NCBI GenBank assembly: GCA_021399445.1
Contig: JAJTUQ010000004.1
Span: forward strand, 6,510,001 to 6,574,000
Source of the DNA: Xylogone sp. PMI_703
Lineage: Eukaryota; Ascomycota; Leotiomycetes
Direction: 5' to 3'
DNA: 64,000 bases
In this document: positions 21,845 to 32,805 of the stretch, in pieces
Position numbering within the stretch: position 1 is the first letter of the stretch
How the letters are laid out: the number at the start of each line of letters is the position of its first letter
Notes under the pieces: model-generated
Database searches by the model: none
The model's input: the letters and a program-made list of their open reading frames with translations, nothing else
Told to the model about the DNA's origin: nothing
Program-made: the position numbers and the translations under genes

Positions 21845-22160
21845 GTGTCTTGCTGATTGGTGCGCATAGTCAGATTTCTATAGTTGTGAGCCTTGTATTC
21901 TAATATTGAATAAATTAATTGCAGCTACTAGATCTATCGTTTTACTCCGAAAATTAATTACTGGCAGCGGTTTAGGTGTTGCGGATTGGTCCGCGTATAC
22001 CTCCACATCTCAGGGCCTTTGACTTCAATATTTTAAACTACTTACAGCCGTCTGATCCGCTGTTTTTACTCCACAGATCTATTTAATAAGCTTAGCTAGC
22101 ATGTCGCTAATTGGCCCGCATAGGACATCTCTATATCTGGGGTAAACTACTTTAGACGTC
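21845..22160. repeat. Diverged tandem repeat, about 127-bp period, three copies
   Basis: Three copies of a core like TTGCTGATTGGTGCGCATAG occur near 21850, 21978 and 22103, about 126-129 bp apart. Between them, matching blocks recur, for example TTTTACTCC and AGATCTATTT. Copies are clearly diverged. They lie upstream of the arabinofuranosidase gene and are not coding. Confidence 0.6.
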
Positions 22161-22371
22161 TACCAATAGCGGAGGAAAACGCCATCCCGCAATCTACTTA
22201 ATTCCCGTTTTCGGCATCATCGCAATCACTCATCAAAGCGTCTAAAGAGCACGAGTTCACCGGAACGGTTTATTCCACCTCTGATGCCTGCATAAAGCAG
22301 CTTCACGTATGTCACGAGGCCCTGTTCATGCAATGCTGGAGAGCAACAGCACTATTTCGACCGGGTCATCT

Positions 22372-22387
22372 GGGCTCTTGAGAGCCC
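22372..22387. promoter_or_regulatory. Palindrome plus CreA-like hexamer in the abfB promoter
   Basis: Perfect 7-bp inverted repeat GGGCTCT/AGAGCCC with a two-base spacer, followed two bases later by CCCCGC, which fits the CreA consensus (SYGGRG) on the other strand. About 280 bp upstream of the ATG. Confidence 0.4.
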
Positions 22388-22521
22388 ACCCCGCATAATG
22401 GTAGGTAGCATTGATCAAAAATGTATACTTCATCTGTAGTTATTGGAGGAAATCCACACCATCCTAACAACACGAGCCATCCTTAATCCAGAAAATGGAC
22501 ATATTGACATATTAGATGAAG

Positions 22522-22529
22522 ATATAAAA
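22522..22529 (+). promoter_or_regulatory. Probable TATA box of the abfB gene
   Basis: ATATAAAA, 140 bp upstream of the ATG at 22669, on the coding strand; a sensible distance for an abundant secreted enzyme gene with a leader of about 110 nt. Confidence 0.5.
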
Positions 22530-22668
22530 GGATGGACGAGGCACCGTGGGAACTTCAGAGCTTACGACATAGCTGTTCTACTCTGTTGACTGCTCAAGAT
22601 TCTCCTGGTTTCTCAAGACACCCACAAGTGTGCCCGCCCTCCTATTCCCTTGGCAAAGGTGATCAGCC

Positions 22669-24198
22669 ATGCTCTCACCACTAAGCTTCGAACGAGCGTG
22701 CCGAGCATGTGTACTCTCTCTCGGCCTCATTGCCACGGGCTCGCTGGTTTCTGCTGGGCCCTGTGATATTTACTCCTCTGGGGGCACGCCCTGTGTTGCC
22801 GCGCACAGCACCACTCGTGCCCTGTACAGTTCCTACACCGGCCAACTTTACCAGGTGAAACGGGGCTCTGACGGCGCCACAACCACCATCGCTCCGCTGT
22901 CCGCTGGCGGTGTTGCCAATGCCGCAGCTCAAGACTCTTTCTGCGCCCACACGACCTGTGTCATCACCATCATCTACGACCAGTCCGGCCGCGGTAATCA
23001 CTTAACTCAGGCACCACCCGGGGGCTTCAACGGCCCTGAGTCTAATGGCTACGACAACCTAGCCAGTGCAATTGGCGCACCGGTCACGCTGAACAGCCAG
23101 AAAGCGTACGGCGTCTTCATCTCACCCGGCACAGGCTATCGCAACAACGCTGTTAGCGGCACTGCTACAGGCGACGCTGCAGAGGGCATGTACGCGGTCC
23201 TCGACGGAACACACTATAATGGTGCTTGTTGCTTCGACTATGGCAACGCCGAGACCAGCAGTCGCGATACCGGCAATGGCCACATGGAGGCCATCTACTT
23301 CGGTGACAGCACCGTCTGGGGCACCGGTTCTGGCAGCGGCCCTTGGATCATGGCGGATCTCGAGAATGGCCTGTTCTCTGGCTCCAACACTAAAAACAAC
23401 GCCGCCGACCCGTCCATCTCCTACCGCTTCGTCACTGCGGCCGTCAAGGGGGAGGCAAACCAGTGGGCAATCCGTGGTGGCAACGCTGCATCTGGTTCAT
23501 TGTCGACGTTCTACAATGGAGCCCGCCCAAGCGTGTCTGGCTACAACCCGATGAAGAAAGAGGGAGCCATCATTCTCGGCATTGGTGGTGACAACAGCAA
23601 CGGCGCCCAGGGCACGTTCTATGAAGGCGTGATGACCTCTGGCTATCCATCCGATGCCACTGAGAACTCAGTGCAGGCTAACATCGTAGCTGCTAAGTAC
23701 GCTGTTGCTCCACTGGCCAGTGGCCCAGCACTCACTGTTGGCTCCTCAATCTCGCTGCGCGCCACCACCTCCTGCTGCACAACACGCTACATCGCCCACA
23801 CTGGCTCCACCGTTAACACCCAAGTTGTCTCCTCGTCCAGCAGCACCGCTCTCAAGCAGCAGGCCAGCTGGAGTGTCCGCGCCGGCCTTGCCAACAGCGC
23901 CTGCTATTCGTTCGAGTCCAGAGACACCCCAGGAAGCTACATTCGGCATTATAACTTTGCGCTCCAGCTCAACGCCAACGATGGGTCCAAGCAGTTCCAC
24001 GAAGACGCTACATTCTGCCCACAAGCCGGCCTCAACGGCCAGGGCAGCACAATTCGATCTTGGAGCTATCCTACCCGCTTTTTCCGCCACTACAGCAACG
24101 TACTATATGTCGCGAGCAACGGCGGCGTTGATACGTTCGACGCTACTGCCTCATTCAACGACGACGTGAGCTGGGTGATCAGTACCGGCTTTGCTTGA
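22669..24198 (+). CDS. abfB: Secreted alpha-L-arabinofuranosidase B (GH54 with CBM42)
   Basis: 509 aa, intron-free. Signal peptide to about A29, mature start G-P-C-D-I-Y. GH54 catalytic domain (about 30-345), then CBM42 (about 352-509) with the trefoil pattern of repeated F/R-H-x-N-F and D-A-T-F elements. By alignment from memory to the A. kawachii enzyme, E232 (A-D-L-E-N-G-L-F) is the nucleophile and D308 (G-I-G-G-D-N) the acid/base; the offset of 11 is consistent for both. Known role: releases arabinose side chains from arabinan and arabinoxylan. The coding region is clearly richer in G and C, with mostly C/G third positions, than its AT-rich surroundings, as expected for a highly expressed secreted enzyme. 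Confidence 0.96.
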   Translation: MLSPLSFERACRACVLSLGLIATGSLVSAGPCDIYSSGGTPCVAAHSTTRALYSSYTGQLYQVKRGSDGATTTIAPLSAGGVANAAAQDSFCAHTTCVITIIYDQSGRGNHLTQAPPGGFNGPESNGYDNLASAIGAPVTLNSQKAYGVFISPGTGYRNNAVSGTATGDAAEGMYAVLDGTHYNGACCFDYGNAETSSRDTGNGHMEAIYFGDSTVWGTGSGSGPWIMADLENGLFSGSNTKNNAADPSISYRFVTAAVKGEANQWAIRGGNAASGSLSTFYNGARPSVSGYNPMKKEGAIILGIGGDNSNGAQGTFYEGVMTSGYPSDATENSVQANIVAAKYAVAPLASGPALTVGSSISLRATTSCCTTRYIAHTGSTVNTQVVSSSSSTALKQQASWSVRAGLANSACYSFESRDTPGSYIRHYNFALQLNANDGSKQFHEDATFCPQAGLNGQGSTIRSWSYPTRFFRHYSNVLYVASNGGVDTFDATASFNDDVSWVISTGFA

Positions 24199-24469
24199 GT
24201 ACCGGGTTAATCTCCACCAGAGCAACAGCTTATCTTGCGTTTTACAAAAAGTCCTGTCGAATTTTTCTTTCATATTTGTGGTATGTATGTGTTTTGGAAT
24301 ATCTATATCGACTGTCGTGGTGAACATAGTCTCTGAGAAGCGGTGACACTAGTACGCTTGAAATCAAAATTCTAAAGAAGGCCACTAACATTTACTGCGC
24401 TAAATATATATTGCTTATTATAGAGCTTATAAAAGGGACTATTAAGAATGGTGTTCCGTCTAATACCTT
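24199..24469. terminator. 3' region of abfB
   Basis: AT-rich 3' UTR-like DNA after the abfB stop. The composition falls sharply from GC-rich to AT-rich at the stop codon. Confidence 0.3.
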
Positions 24470-24813
24470 TTGACTACTTCGAACTTGAAGATCGTGAGTA
24501 TACACTCCAGGGCTTCTTTGTAAAAACCTTGTGTCCCACTCATTTCTTCCTGGCAAACTTCAATCTGGACAATATACCGTTGTAGATCTTTTTATCCCTG
24601 AATCCCTTCTTCTTTGAGTATACGGTTGTAAAATAGCGTCACGACCTTTTGAAAAGAGCCCATAGTCTCCAGCAGTGCAATATACCACTTTGAAAGGACA
24701 AGTCCACGGCTGTCACCTCGTTCTCTGTTTCCCAGATCAAGGATGACCACTCTTTCTTTGACGCCCTCTTTTAATTTCTGAATGAAGTGGGATGGCATGT
24801 TCAAATTTTGCAA
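24470..24813 (-). pseudogene. Unrecognised coding remnant with one in-frame stop, TPR-like look
   Basis: On the minus strand a frame runs 73 codons from 24813 to a TAA near 24592, then stays open in the same frame for about 40 more codons to 24470. The translation has helical, repeat-like texture (L-E-T-M-G-S-F-Q-K-V-V-T-L-F-Y then Q-R-Y-I-V-Q-I-E-V-C and F-Y-K-E-A-L-E) reminiscent of tetratricopeptide repeats, but no family can be named. It is best read as a fragment of a lost gene. Confidence 0.35.
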
Positions 24814-27388
24814 TGAATATCTATTTCATCCCGTACCTGATGCATTTGATGCAAATATAGGCAGAGATTCGGCGTCCTTTTGAAGTCATGCAAATTAGTT
24901 TTGTGTATGAAGTAATAAGGAAGATAGAGAATGGTCAACCTCGGCTGACCCTTAAAGCCCCACGAGATGTCAGGGATTCAATGTTCAGCCTTACACCAAT
25001 CAAAGTTGACCTAATGCAGATACATCATCAGGTGAAATTCGCTTTGGTGAGACGTCATATTGCCTCCAGTAACCCCGTCTACTAATACTGAGCCTAGTAA
25101 ACTAATGCACCAAATTGCTGAATGCATTTGGACCAAGAGAATGCGAATAAAGCATTTGTACTAGGATTTAAACAACGTGTATTCTCTCATTTCCAATACC
25201 GAGCAGCTATATGAAGTGATGGGACTAACTAGCAGAATATATTAGGCTGTTTTGTTTACTGTACGTGGATACGCCATTCAAAACCGGCAATAGATATGCA
25301 CATTTTTTATATCAGATTAATATTACCAACGTATGAAAATGCACGATCTTGCATATGAGATTTAGTCACGCAATAAACTTGAAACTGAAATTCGACTTTT
25401 GAAGAGGTTATTCCGCTATAGGAATAGGAGAAGTAAGATCCTGAAGGCGGACTTTCGCAGTGATGCTCCGCTGGTTACACTGCTCATGATCTGTAGGTGT
25501 TTTGAGGCAGGGCAGTCTGACACACGCATAACAAAGTTGAACATTGAAAAGCAGCCAAATTTGAGCACTCATGTGCAACAGAATTGTATCATTGTTAGCT
25601 TGTGACAATGATTACATCAAAACTATACGGGATAAGGGCTGCATCAGTTTTCACAAGCCATGAGACTTTGCAAAGACTAGCTTACCGGCAAAAGCTGATC
25701 AAGCAAATTCCCATACAAAACACTTATTACCTATATTGCACCATTTTGGAGACTTCATAGCAGACATGAAGTTAATACGCCGTTTCAGTGCGTATTGGAA
25801 ATACTGGAGTTTGAGATTGTAGGTTTTCTTTGACTGAAGCAACAAGTATTTCCTCAAGCCCCGTCTGGATCTAATTTCACACCTTGTCAACAGACATGGG
25901 GCTCATAGATAGTGTGCCTATTTCTAATCGATTTTTGAAATGGTTTAAGGTGGCTACTATCGTCGTCGAAATATGCGGCACGATTTGACGACTCCCTGCC
26001 TTAACGACATACTGCGAGCTCCATGGAGGCGACTCCATGGTTGTATTTCTGGGTCTCAAAGACATATAGATGGGAGACCATTACGGTCGAAAATTACTCT
26101 CGAGCTGTTGTAGCTACTATGGTTGATCATGGCTGTCGATTTGGATGAAGGTGGCGCTTCAAATGGGTCCTCTAGAAGCTTAATGAAATCCTAGAGTGGG
26201 AACGCACGACTCAGGATGTGTCCTAGCAAGATAGTACAGCTAATTTGTAATAATTACTTCGGCGTCTCCTATATGGGATTCCCTGTTCCTAGTCAGGGTG
26301 CGTTGTTCAGATAGTTCGGTGTTTAACCTCCCATATAACATTTCATAAATATTTGTGCCCATAGTCTCTATATAACGCGATAGAAAATTACGATAACACT
26401 TACTACTTCACAGACAATGTTCTGATTATTAGATTCGCATATCTTTTGTAGAGATAATGCTGGAATGACGCCATTTGCTTGAGCTCAAATTTCAGTGTCT
26501 TGTAGATGGCATGATATGGATTTTAAGATGTCCCCAAAAAGAGATACAAGTTGTAATACTCTCGTTCATGTATCGTACCGTGTTGGCCATATACCGTATC
26601 TTTTCCATGAGAAGATGTTAGTAACTTGCTGTCTTCATTTATGATCCACTCTCAAGAGTCGTCCCGGATAGGAATGCAGTCCAAGAACAACCTCTCCCAC
26701 CTTCACCCCCACGCGGGCAAAGGTGCCCTTGCCGGTGCTGGATCCGTAGCATTACCGATATTACCGAAAAGGGGATTAAACTCCTCTGCTCGGTCGATCT
26801 GGGACGCAACCTGGGCTTTAACGGAAGGGACAGGGAACGGCGGTACTTTTACGTACGATGCAACCCTACTCCAACCAGCAAGTCCAGAAGCGTCCAACTC
26901 AGGCCACAATTTCTCTCTTAGGGTCGGGAAGAATAGAGCGAGTAGAGATACTCCTCCAACCATAACTGGGTCCGGGTTGAGAAGACTCTATAGCGATTAG
27001 GTGATATACCGAGCGTCCCCGCATTTGCCTTTTCACAACGTTCCCGAACAGGCAGGTACGAAGGGAATGGGTCTGGAGCGGTGATGGGCCAATTGATCCT
27101 GTTTCCAGCTCCCTGGCTCCTTATCTCTTTTGCTCCGTAGAAATTGCGGTAGCCGGTTGCTGCTGTAACGGCAGAGAGAGAGCGTGCATGGTAGTTGAGT
27201 CTGTGACCTGGAATCCGAGCTTACAGTCCAGCTCCGATATCGACGGGGTCAAAGCAAAAACCATAAAAAGATGGCAAATGGCATATAGACCCATAGCTAA
27301 ATCTAGAAGAATTACTGACAGTTGTGCAGTTGTGCAGTGAAATTTCTTCCTTTTTCTTTGAATTGAATATCCATTTAGATTTTTGCGT
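24814..27388. other. AT-rich gene-poor region upstream of the esterase gene
   Basis: 2.6 kb with only short scattered frames. A more GC-rich block at 26690-27000 has open frames on both strands (86 codons minus, 124 codons plus), without a recognised domain. It could be a relic. Confidence 0.35.
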
Positions 27389-28535
27389 ATGATCATTATG
27401 ATACCCCAACCTCCATACCCATTACATCCCACCATTGTGGATCGCATCAATCCTGAATATGCTGCCATATACAATAAACACATTTTTGACAAGCAGCAAG
27501 TCCACTACCAGCCCATCTCTGCCTCGCGAGCAAGTGGTACGCTGAATTATGGCGCGGGCCCAATGCTGCCAGTAGCCAAGACGCAGGATTACACCTTCTC
27601 ACGAGTCGAGAGCACAGGACCCGACGTTAGAGTGCGATGTTTTACGCCCAATGGGGAGAAACCGGGTGCAGGCTGGCCTGTTATGATTTACTTCCATGGT
27701 GGCGGTTGGGTTCTGGGCAACATTGACACCGAGAATGTTGTCGCAACAAATCTGTGTGCACGAGCGAATTGCGTGGTGGTAAACGTTGACTACAGGTTGG
27801 GTTCCTCTTTCTATCCCTCTTTCCCTCTAGCAATATGTTATGCTCATAATGCTTCCTCCTTTTTTGCTGGCATTCGAATACACCAGCAGTTATGATTATA
27901 TCTTCTCTAGGTCTGACCTGTTCGATAGGTTAGCACCTGAAGACCCATTTCCAGCAGCAGTTGAGGATTGCTGGGAAGCAGTGCTATGGGTCTTACGAGA
28001 AGACGGTGGCAGGTCGATTCTCGAGCTTGATACCTCCAAAATTGGCACCGGAGGTTCCTCAGCTGGAGGCAATCTGGCAGCCATCATGTGCCAGCGGGCA
28101 GCAGCTCGCAGCGGACCCAAGATCTCCGTGCAGTTGCTATCGGTTCCAGTGATGGACAACACGGCGGACCCCAGCAACAACGTCTCCTACAAGGAGAATG
28201 AGCACGCGCCCGGGCTCCCAGCCGAGAAGATGCTCTGGTACCGCAAGCACTACCTCCCCCACGAGCAGGACTGGGCCCATCCCGAGGCGAGCCCGCTGCT
28301 CTGGCAAGGTGACTGGGCCCGACTGCCCTACGCCGTGATAGTCGTGGGGGAGCTGGACGTGCTGCGCTCCGAGGGCCAGCAGTTTGCGGAGAAGCTCCAG
28401 CAGGCAGGAGTCCGGGTGGATCTGCATGTCATGCATGGGCAACCGCATCCCTTCCTGGCCATGGACGGCGCGCTGGAGGATGGGCGGCGGGCCATCACTT
28501 ACTTTGTGGAAGGCCTCAAGGCAGCATTTGCCTGA
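27389..28535 (+). CDS. Alpha/beta-hydrolase, HSL-type esterase/lipase
   Basis: Two exons, 27389-27795 and 27929-28535, with a 133-nt intron; 337 aa. Splicing rebuilds the family signature N-V-D-Y-R-L-A-P-E, which neither exon has alone. Oxyanion-hole motif H-G-G-G-W at 103-107; nucleophile S180 in G-S-S-A-G-G; acid D279 in G-E-L-D-V-L; base H309 in Q-P-H-P-F. Known family: short-chain ester hydrolysis, cytosolic; no signal peptide is seen. The physiological substrate is unknown. The next gene on the same strand is a DHDPS-family aldolase, but 0.9 kb apart, so co-function is only a guess. A second ATG at 27398 is also possible. Confidence 0.88.
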
Positions 28536-29467
28536 AGAGCAGCCGAGACCGCGAATCTGGATGGAGGACCAGGAAGTGCCATAGCTGCGGCGTAGAGACT
28601 GAGTAAAACCTGAGTAATGCAGGACATGGAGCACGAGGTCTTCCAGGGACTGGACAGTCTCTCAGCCATTTGCTAGTTAGCCATTGGTCATTGGGCCGCC
28701 TCAAAAGAGCCGTGATCCTGTTCACAGTATGAGCCATTTTGATAATATACACCATATACCGGATCTGTGCAGTTGAGTGAGCATCGTGAGCCCTAAATAA
28801 CGCATCACAAGACATGGCAACCGCCAAAAGTACCTTACCCACCGTAATTCTGCACGAATCCATGCTCCAAATCCCGGCTCCAAGCATGGAAGCCACCAGC
28901 CACTTGAACAGGTACCATGTTTCCTTGCGTGGGATGTAGTCCCTCTTGGGCTCTTTCTCTCCATCTCATTCCCCCGCGCAGCTCTTAATCTGGGCTAGGC
29001 TTTCGGGCAACGTCCTGTTAGGCTTCAAAGGGGTCCAACGACAAAGGCAATCAACAGCGCAAGTTTGAGATCACAATCTGGCAATTATTGTACGGGTTCT
29101 GTTTGAAGTCGGAGATGAATCCGGCCAGTTTGCTCACTAGGGTGTTATGTTCTATTTTTTTGGAGTAATAAATTTCAATACCATGTAACGTGGATATGGG
29201 TATCCCACTCCTCGCAATTGATTGTTGGGACCAAGTCTTACACTCTTGGGGCTATAACTTTTGAGTCCCTTATCCTTATGTATACTTGTATTTACCATCT
29301 GGCATAGTCTCTTGGTGTGTACTTCATTTGCTTATTTCCATGAATTAGATGCGTCCATTCTCTCTGGCTGCACAAGCGCATACTTTACTATATATAAGCG
29401 TATAGACCAGATTTTCTCTTGCTGTTAGTATTATTGCCGCCATAACATCCATTGCGTCTGTTACATT
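28536..29467. other. Spacer and promoter of the aldolase gene
   Basis: 932 bp without a supported gene; minus-strand frames at 28516-28964 are shadows or chance. It becomes AT-rich toward the aldolase ATG. Confidence 0.4.
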
Positions 29468-30502
29468 ATGGTGCCAGCACCAATTATAAGCTCCACCATG
29501 ACATCTGAAGACTCTAGGAACGCCTCCAACGGGCATGGTGTTTCGCAACATCACCCTTTAATCCCAGGAGTCTACGTCCCAACCGTGGTCTTCTTCGACT
29601 CAGAGACCGAAGATATTGACTTTAAGATCCTGGCTTCCCACACTCTGCGATTAGCTCGCGCTGGAGTCACAGGCATCGCTGTCCAGGGCTCCAATGGCGA
29701 AGCCGTTCACCTCAATCACGACGAGCGTAAAGCGGTCACCAAACGCACAAGAGACACACTCGATGCTGCCGGCTACACGTCAATGCCTCTCATAGTAGGT
29801 TGTGGAGCACAGTCGACACGAGAGACCATCGCTCTCTGCGAAGAAGCATACCAGTCCGGCGGCGACTATGCACTGGTGCTGCCTCCAAGCTACTACCAAA
29901 GCCTGCACGCGCCTACCACCATCATCGAGTTCTTCACCGAAGTAGCGAATAAATCGCCTATTCCCATCATAATCTACAACTTTCCAGGTGCGGTGTCTGG
30001 GCTGGACCTCAATTCCACGACGCTAATTACCCTGGGTCATCATCCAAACATCGTCGGGTGCAAGTTCACCTGCGGCAACACAGGCAAGCTGAATCGCGTG
30101 GCAGCTGCGCTGAAGGACGCTGATCAGCAGTTCCTCTGTTTCGGCGGCTCAGGGGACTTCACGCTGCCAACGCTCATGGCGGGCGGCGCGGGCATTATTG
30201 CGGGCATCGCCAATATTGCTCCCAAGGTGTGCGTAAGGGTCATGCAGCTATATCGGCAAGGGGAGGTGAAGGAGGCGCAGGCCTTACAGGAGGTGTTAGC
30301 CAGGGGTGACTGGACGGCGATTAAGTCTGGGGTGTTGGGGACGAAGTTGGCCCTGCAGGAATACTGGGGGTATGGAGGATGGGGGAGACGGCCACTGCCG
30401 AGGATCGAGGGGGAGGAGAGGGAGAGGATAGTGAAGGGATTTGAAGAACTGGTTGAGAGTGAGAGGGAGTTAGAAGAGGATGGAGAGTCTCAGGCAATAT
30501 AA
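29468..30502 (+). CDS. DHDPS/NAL-family aldolase (4-hydroxy-2-oxoglutarate or 2-keto-3-deoxy-sugar-acid aldolase-like)
   Basis: 344 aa, one exon, ATG at 29468 (a second ATG at 29498). TIM-barrel class I aldolase: G-V-Y-V-P-T-V near the start, Q-G-S-N-G-E-A-V-H-L (the G-x-x-G-E signature), Y170 in Y-N-F-P-G and Schiff-base lysine K199 in V-G-C-K-F-T-C-G-N. Known family members cleave or form 2-oxo acids with pyruvate; fungal relatives include 4-hydroxy-2-oxoglutarate aldolases and the 2-keto-3-deoxy-L-galactonate aldolase of D-galacturonate catabolism. The presence of a pectin methylesterase gene 13 kb away makes a sugar-acid substrate attractive, but the sequence does not decide. The acidic, Glu-rich C-terminal tail of about 30 residues lies outside the barrel. 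Confidence 0.88.
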   Translation: MVPAPIISSTMTSEDSRNASNGHGVSQHHPLIPGVYVPTVVFFDSETEDIDFKILASHTLRLARAGVTGIAVQGSNGEAVHLNHDERKAVTKRTRDTLDAAGYTSMPLIVGCGAQSTRETIALCEEAYQSGGDYALVLPPSYYQSLHAPTTIIEFFTEVANKSPIPIIIYNFPGAVSGLDLNSTTLITLGHHPNIVGCKFTCGNTGKLNRVAAALKDADQQFLCFGGSGDFTLPTLMAGGAGIIAGIANIAPKVCVRVMQLYRQGEVKEAQALQEVLARGDWTAIKSGVLGTKLALQEYWGYGGWGRRPLPRIEGEERERIVKGFEELVESERELEEDGESQAI

Positions 30503-30681
30503 TACTAGTAATATAGAAAGAAGAGTAAGAAAAGTCTCCAAGGGATACATTATGTGCTCATGGAATTTGTATAGATTGAACTACAACTCTTATAGATAAT
30601 ATTAGGTTCAAGCTAGCATTTACCAAAAATCGAATGATTTCTAAAACTGTTTTTTTCTATCTGCATTTAACCTATCATTAA

Positions 30682-31289
30682 TCACAATAGAGCAATGCAC
30701 TCAATTTCCACATCCGTGTTCAACGGTAGTGTCTTGACTGCCACGCACCTGTCGCAAATTCTTTTAGCATTTATTCATATATATCGGCATTTAGTCATCT
30801 ACTAGACTGTGTTTGATATGTTCTCTTTTAAATAGGGGAATTGAATAAAAAACGGAAGACTTACGTTCGACAAGGCTTAACCTCTCCCCAATATGTGCAA
30901 TATACCTCATTCATGGCAGCAAAATCATCCATGTTGGATAAGAAGACGTTGACCTTGACTACCTTGTCAATGCTGGAGCCAGCAGCTTCAAGGATAGCAG
31001 TGAGGTTCTTTATGCATTGGTGCTATCATCTGGAGGTTAGAACGGACACATACTCTATTCCTAGTTTACGGCACCAATGTGGATGGGCTCTTGGAACAAC
31101 AAAGAAGTCAGGAAGGAACAGACGAACCGTGTGAGCTTGCACGTCTCCATCAATCAGCTTTCCCGTCTCAGCATCCATGGGCACAGCACCCGAGCAGAAG
31201 ACCATGCCATTAGCGACAATGGCTTGGGAGTAGATGCCGGGAAGTGGCTTGGGCGCATTGGAGGTGAGAACTGGGGTTTTGGTAGCCAT
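30682..31289 (-). CDS. RidA/YjgF/YER057c/UK114-family 2-iminobutanoate deaminase-like
   Basis: Three exons: 31289-31128, 31022-30865 and 30748-30682; 128 aa, the usual RidA size. Exon 1 has the family start P-G-I-Y-S-Q-A-I-V-A-N-G and F-C-S-G-A-V-P-M-D; exon 2 continues C-I-K-N-L-T-A-I-L-E-A-A-G-S and V-F-L-S-N-M-D-D-F-A-A-M-N; exon 3 ends D-V-E-I-E-C-I-A-L. The usual catalytic arginine sits in P-C-R-T at the exon 2/3 junction. Known role: hydrolyses reactive imines from PLP enzymes. It converges with the aldolase gene, the stops being only about 180 bp apart. Confidence 0.9.
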
Positions 31290-32805
31290 ATCGGATTTTT
31301 AATGCGGTCAGCTTAGCCGTGGACTGGGCTGCGTGATTTCTTTGTTGGACTGTATGGTAAGTTGAAGAACACAATGTGATGATGATGATCCCAAGACCTC
31401 ACTATACGAGATGCAGTGTGGAAGTTATGACAGTGGTAGAAGATGAGATGAGTGAGGACCGGACCAAGGGAAGAAATGTACAAGATTGATTCCGATGAAT
31501 TATGAAACTGGTCTTGTTTTGGTCTGGCTCAAGATATAGCAACTGCGTCGTGTAAGGAGAGGTCGCGATGCTAAAATTAGTGATCGCTTTGTCTTCTCTC
31601 TTCCCCACGGCACCTCCACGCAGCAAGACCAATAAGACAACAGTGTTAATACTACGTTACATGGCTAGAACTATTGCTTTAGGAAATAATCTCGGCGGCA
31701 ATCGCGATCAAATGTCTGTTCTCCCGAAAGCAAGAGGTTCCGTGCTGTGGAGCAAAAAGATGCTCGCTGTAGATGGCGTCAGGGGTTCAGGATTTAAGAA
31801 TTGCCCCTCCCCCACGGCTCTGGGTTGATTACCTCGCCGAGCTCGCAGGCGGAAACCCCCACTGTAACGCTGTTATATAACCCATTCCTATTGAGGAAAA
31901 CAAGAGCGTGAAAGCTTGTTGTTTGCGAGGAGCTTGCAAACGAGCTGAGCGAGTCTGGTTCTTGGGCGGCAGAGGGGAAGAGCCAAAAAATCACGCTTCC
32001 AGACCGCTTTCCCACGTCAAATCTCCGCCGCCAAATCGGTTGGGCCGGTTGACTTCACCGGGCTTGGGGCCGTCATGGCAGAGTCAGAGGCCGCGTGGCC
32101 AATTGAAGCGCGAGTGACGCCCTTGACGCCCCGAAGATGACGGGCTGGACAGCGGGGCTGAGCAGGAGCGCAAGTGGAAGGGCGTCTTGAAAGTTGGAAG
32201 GGGCAGGTTGTGCGAGATTTGGCGGGGACAAAGGTAGCAGGACGGGTAGGGCATGATTGCGAGAGCCACAAAGAGGATGGAGGTGGAGACGTGGGGGAAG
32301 AGTTGGGGAGATTTGGAGAATGGAGCCCAGTAAGAGAGACGTAGGATCTTGCGCTCTTCTAATTAACTTCATGAATATCTTCTTCGCCAGATTGTCCATC
32401 TCTTTTTATCTTATTACGGAACATAGACAAAACCAGTGTCGTTTAACTCTTCTTGCAGTTAAGTATTGTCTTGAGACAAGGTGACATTCACTGTGATATA
32501 GGGTTTAATCACTATAAATACAGGCTCTACTCACTATAAAGACAGACTTGCAGGTGTGGTATCGATACCTGCGGCTTCAGACTCTGTCCCCGTAAAGGTC
32601 AACTCAAGTGGGTATATCTTACCATACTGAAATATGAATAAGTAGGTATCATTTGATTTTGAAAGCATTTTGGGGGAAGGAGCTGAGCTAGTTATGTATG
32701 ATACGGTATTTTACAGTCTGTCGTCACAAACCATGGAGCTGATATAGCAGATTAAATCAATAACCTATCTAGCTGTTTAGATATTTTCTTCCAGACTCAG
32801 TCAGT
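31290..32805. other. Spacer with a GC-rich block, no supported gene
   Basis: 1.5 kb between the RidA start and the xylanase stop. The block 31790-32310 is GC-rich and open in several frames on the minus strand, but the translations are Pro/Leu/Ser-rich without family features, so it was left uncalled. Confidence 0.4.

Noticed and set aside
23219..24169. Open frames on both strands within abfB
   Set aside because: Shadows caused by GC-rich codon use of the real gene.
26703..26963. 86-codon minus-strand frame in a GC-richer patch
   Set aside because: Protein-like composition, but no recognised family and no joining exons; left as a possible relic only.
32017..32399. Minus-strand frames in the GC-rich block upstream of RidA
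   Set aside because: Pro/Ser/Leu-rich translations in several frames, no domain, no plausible exon chain.
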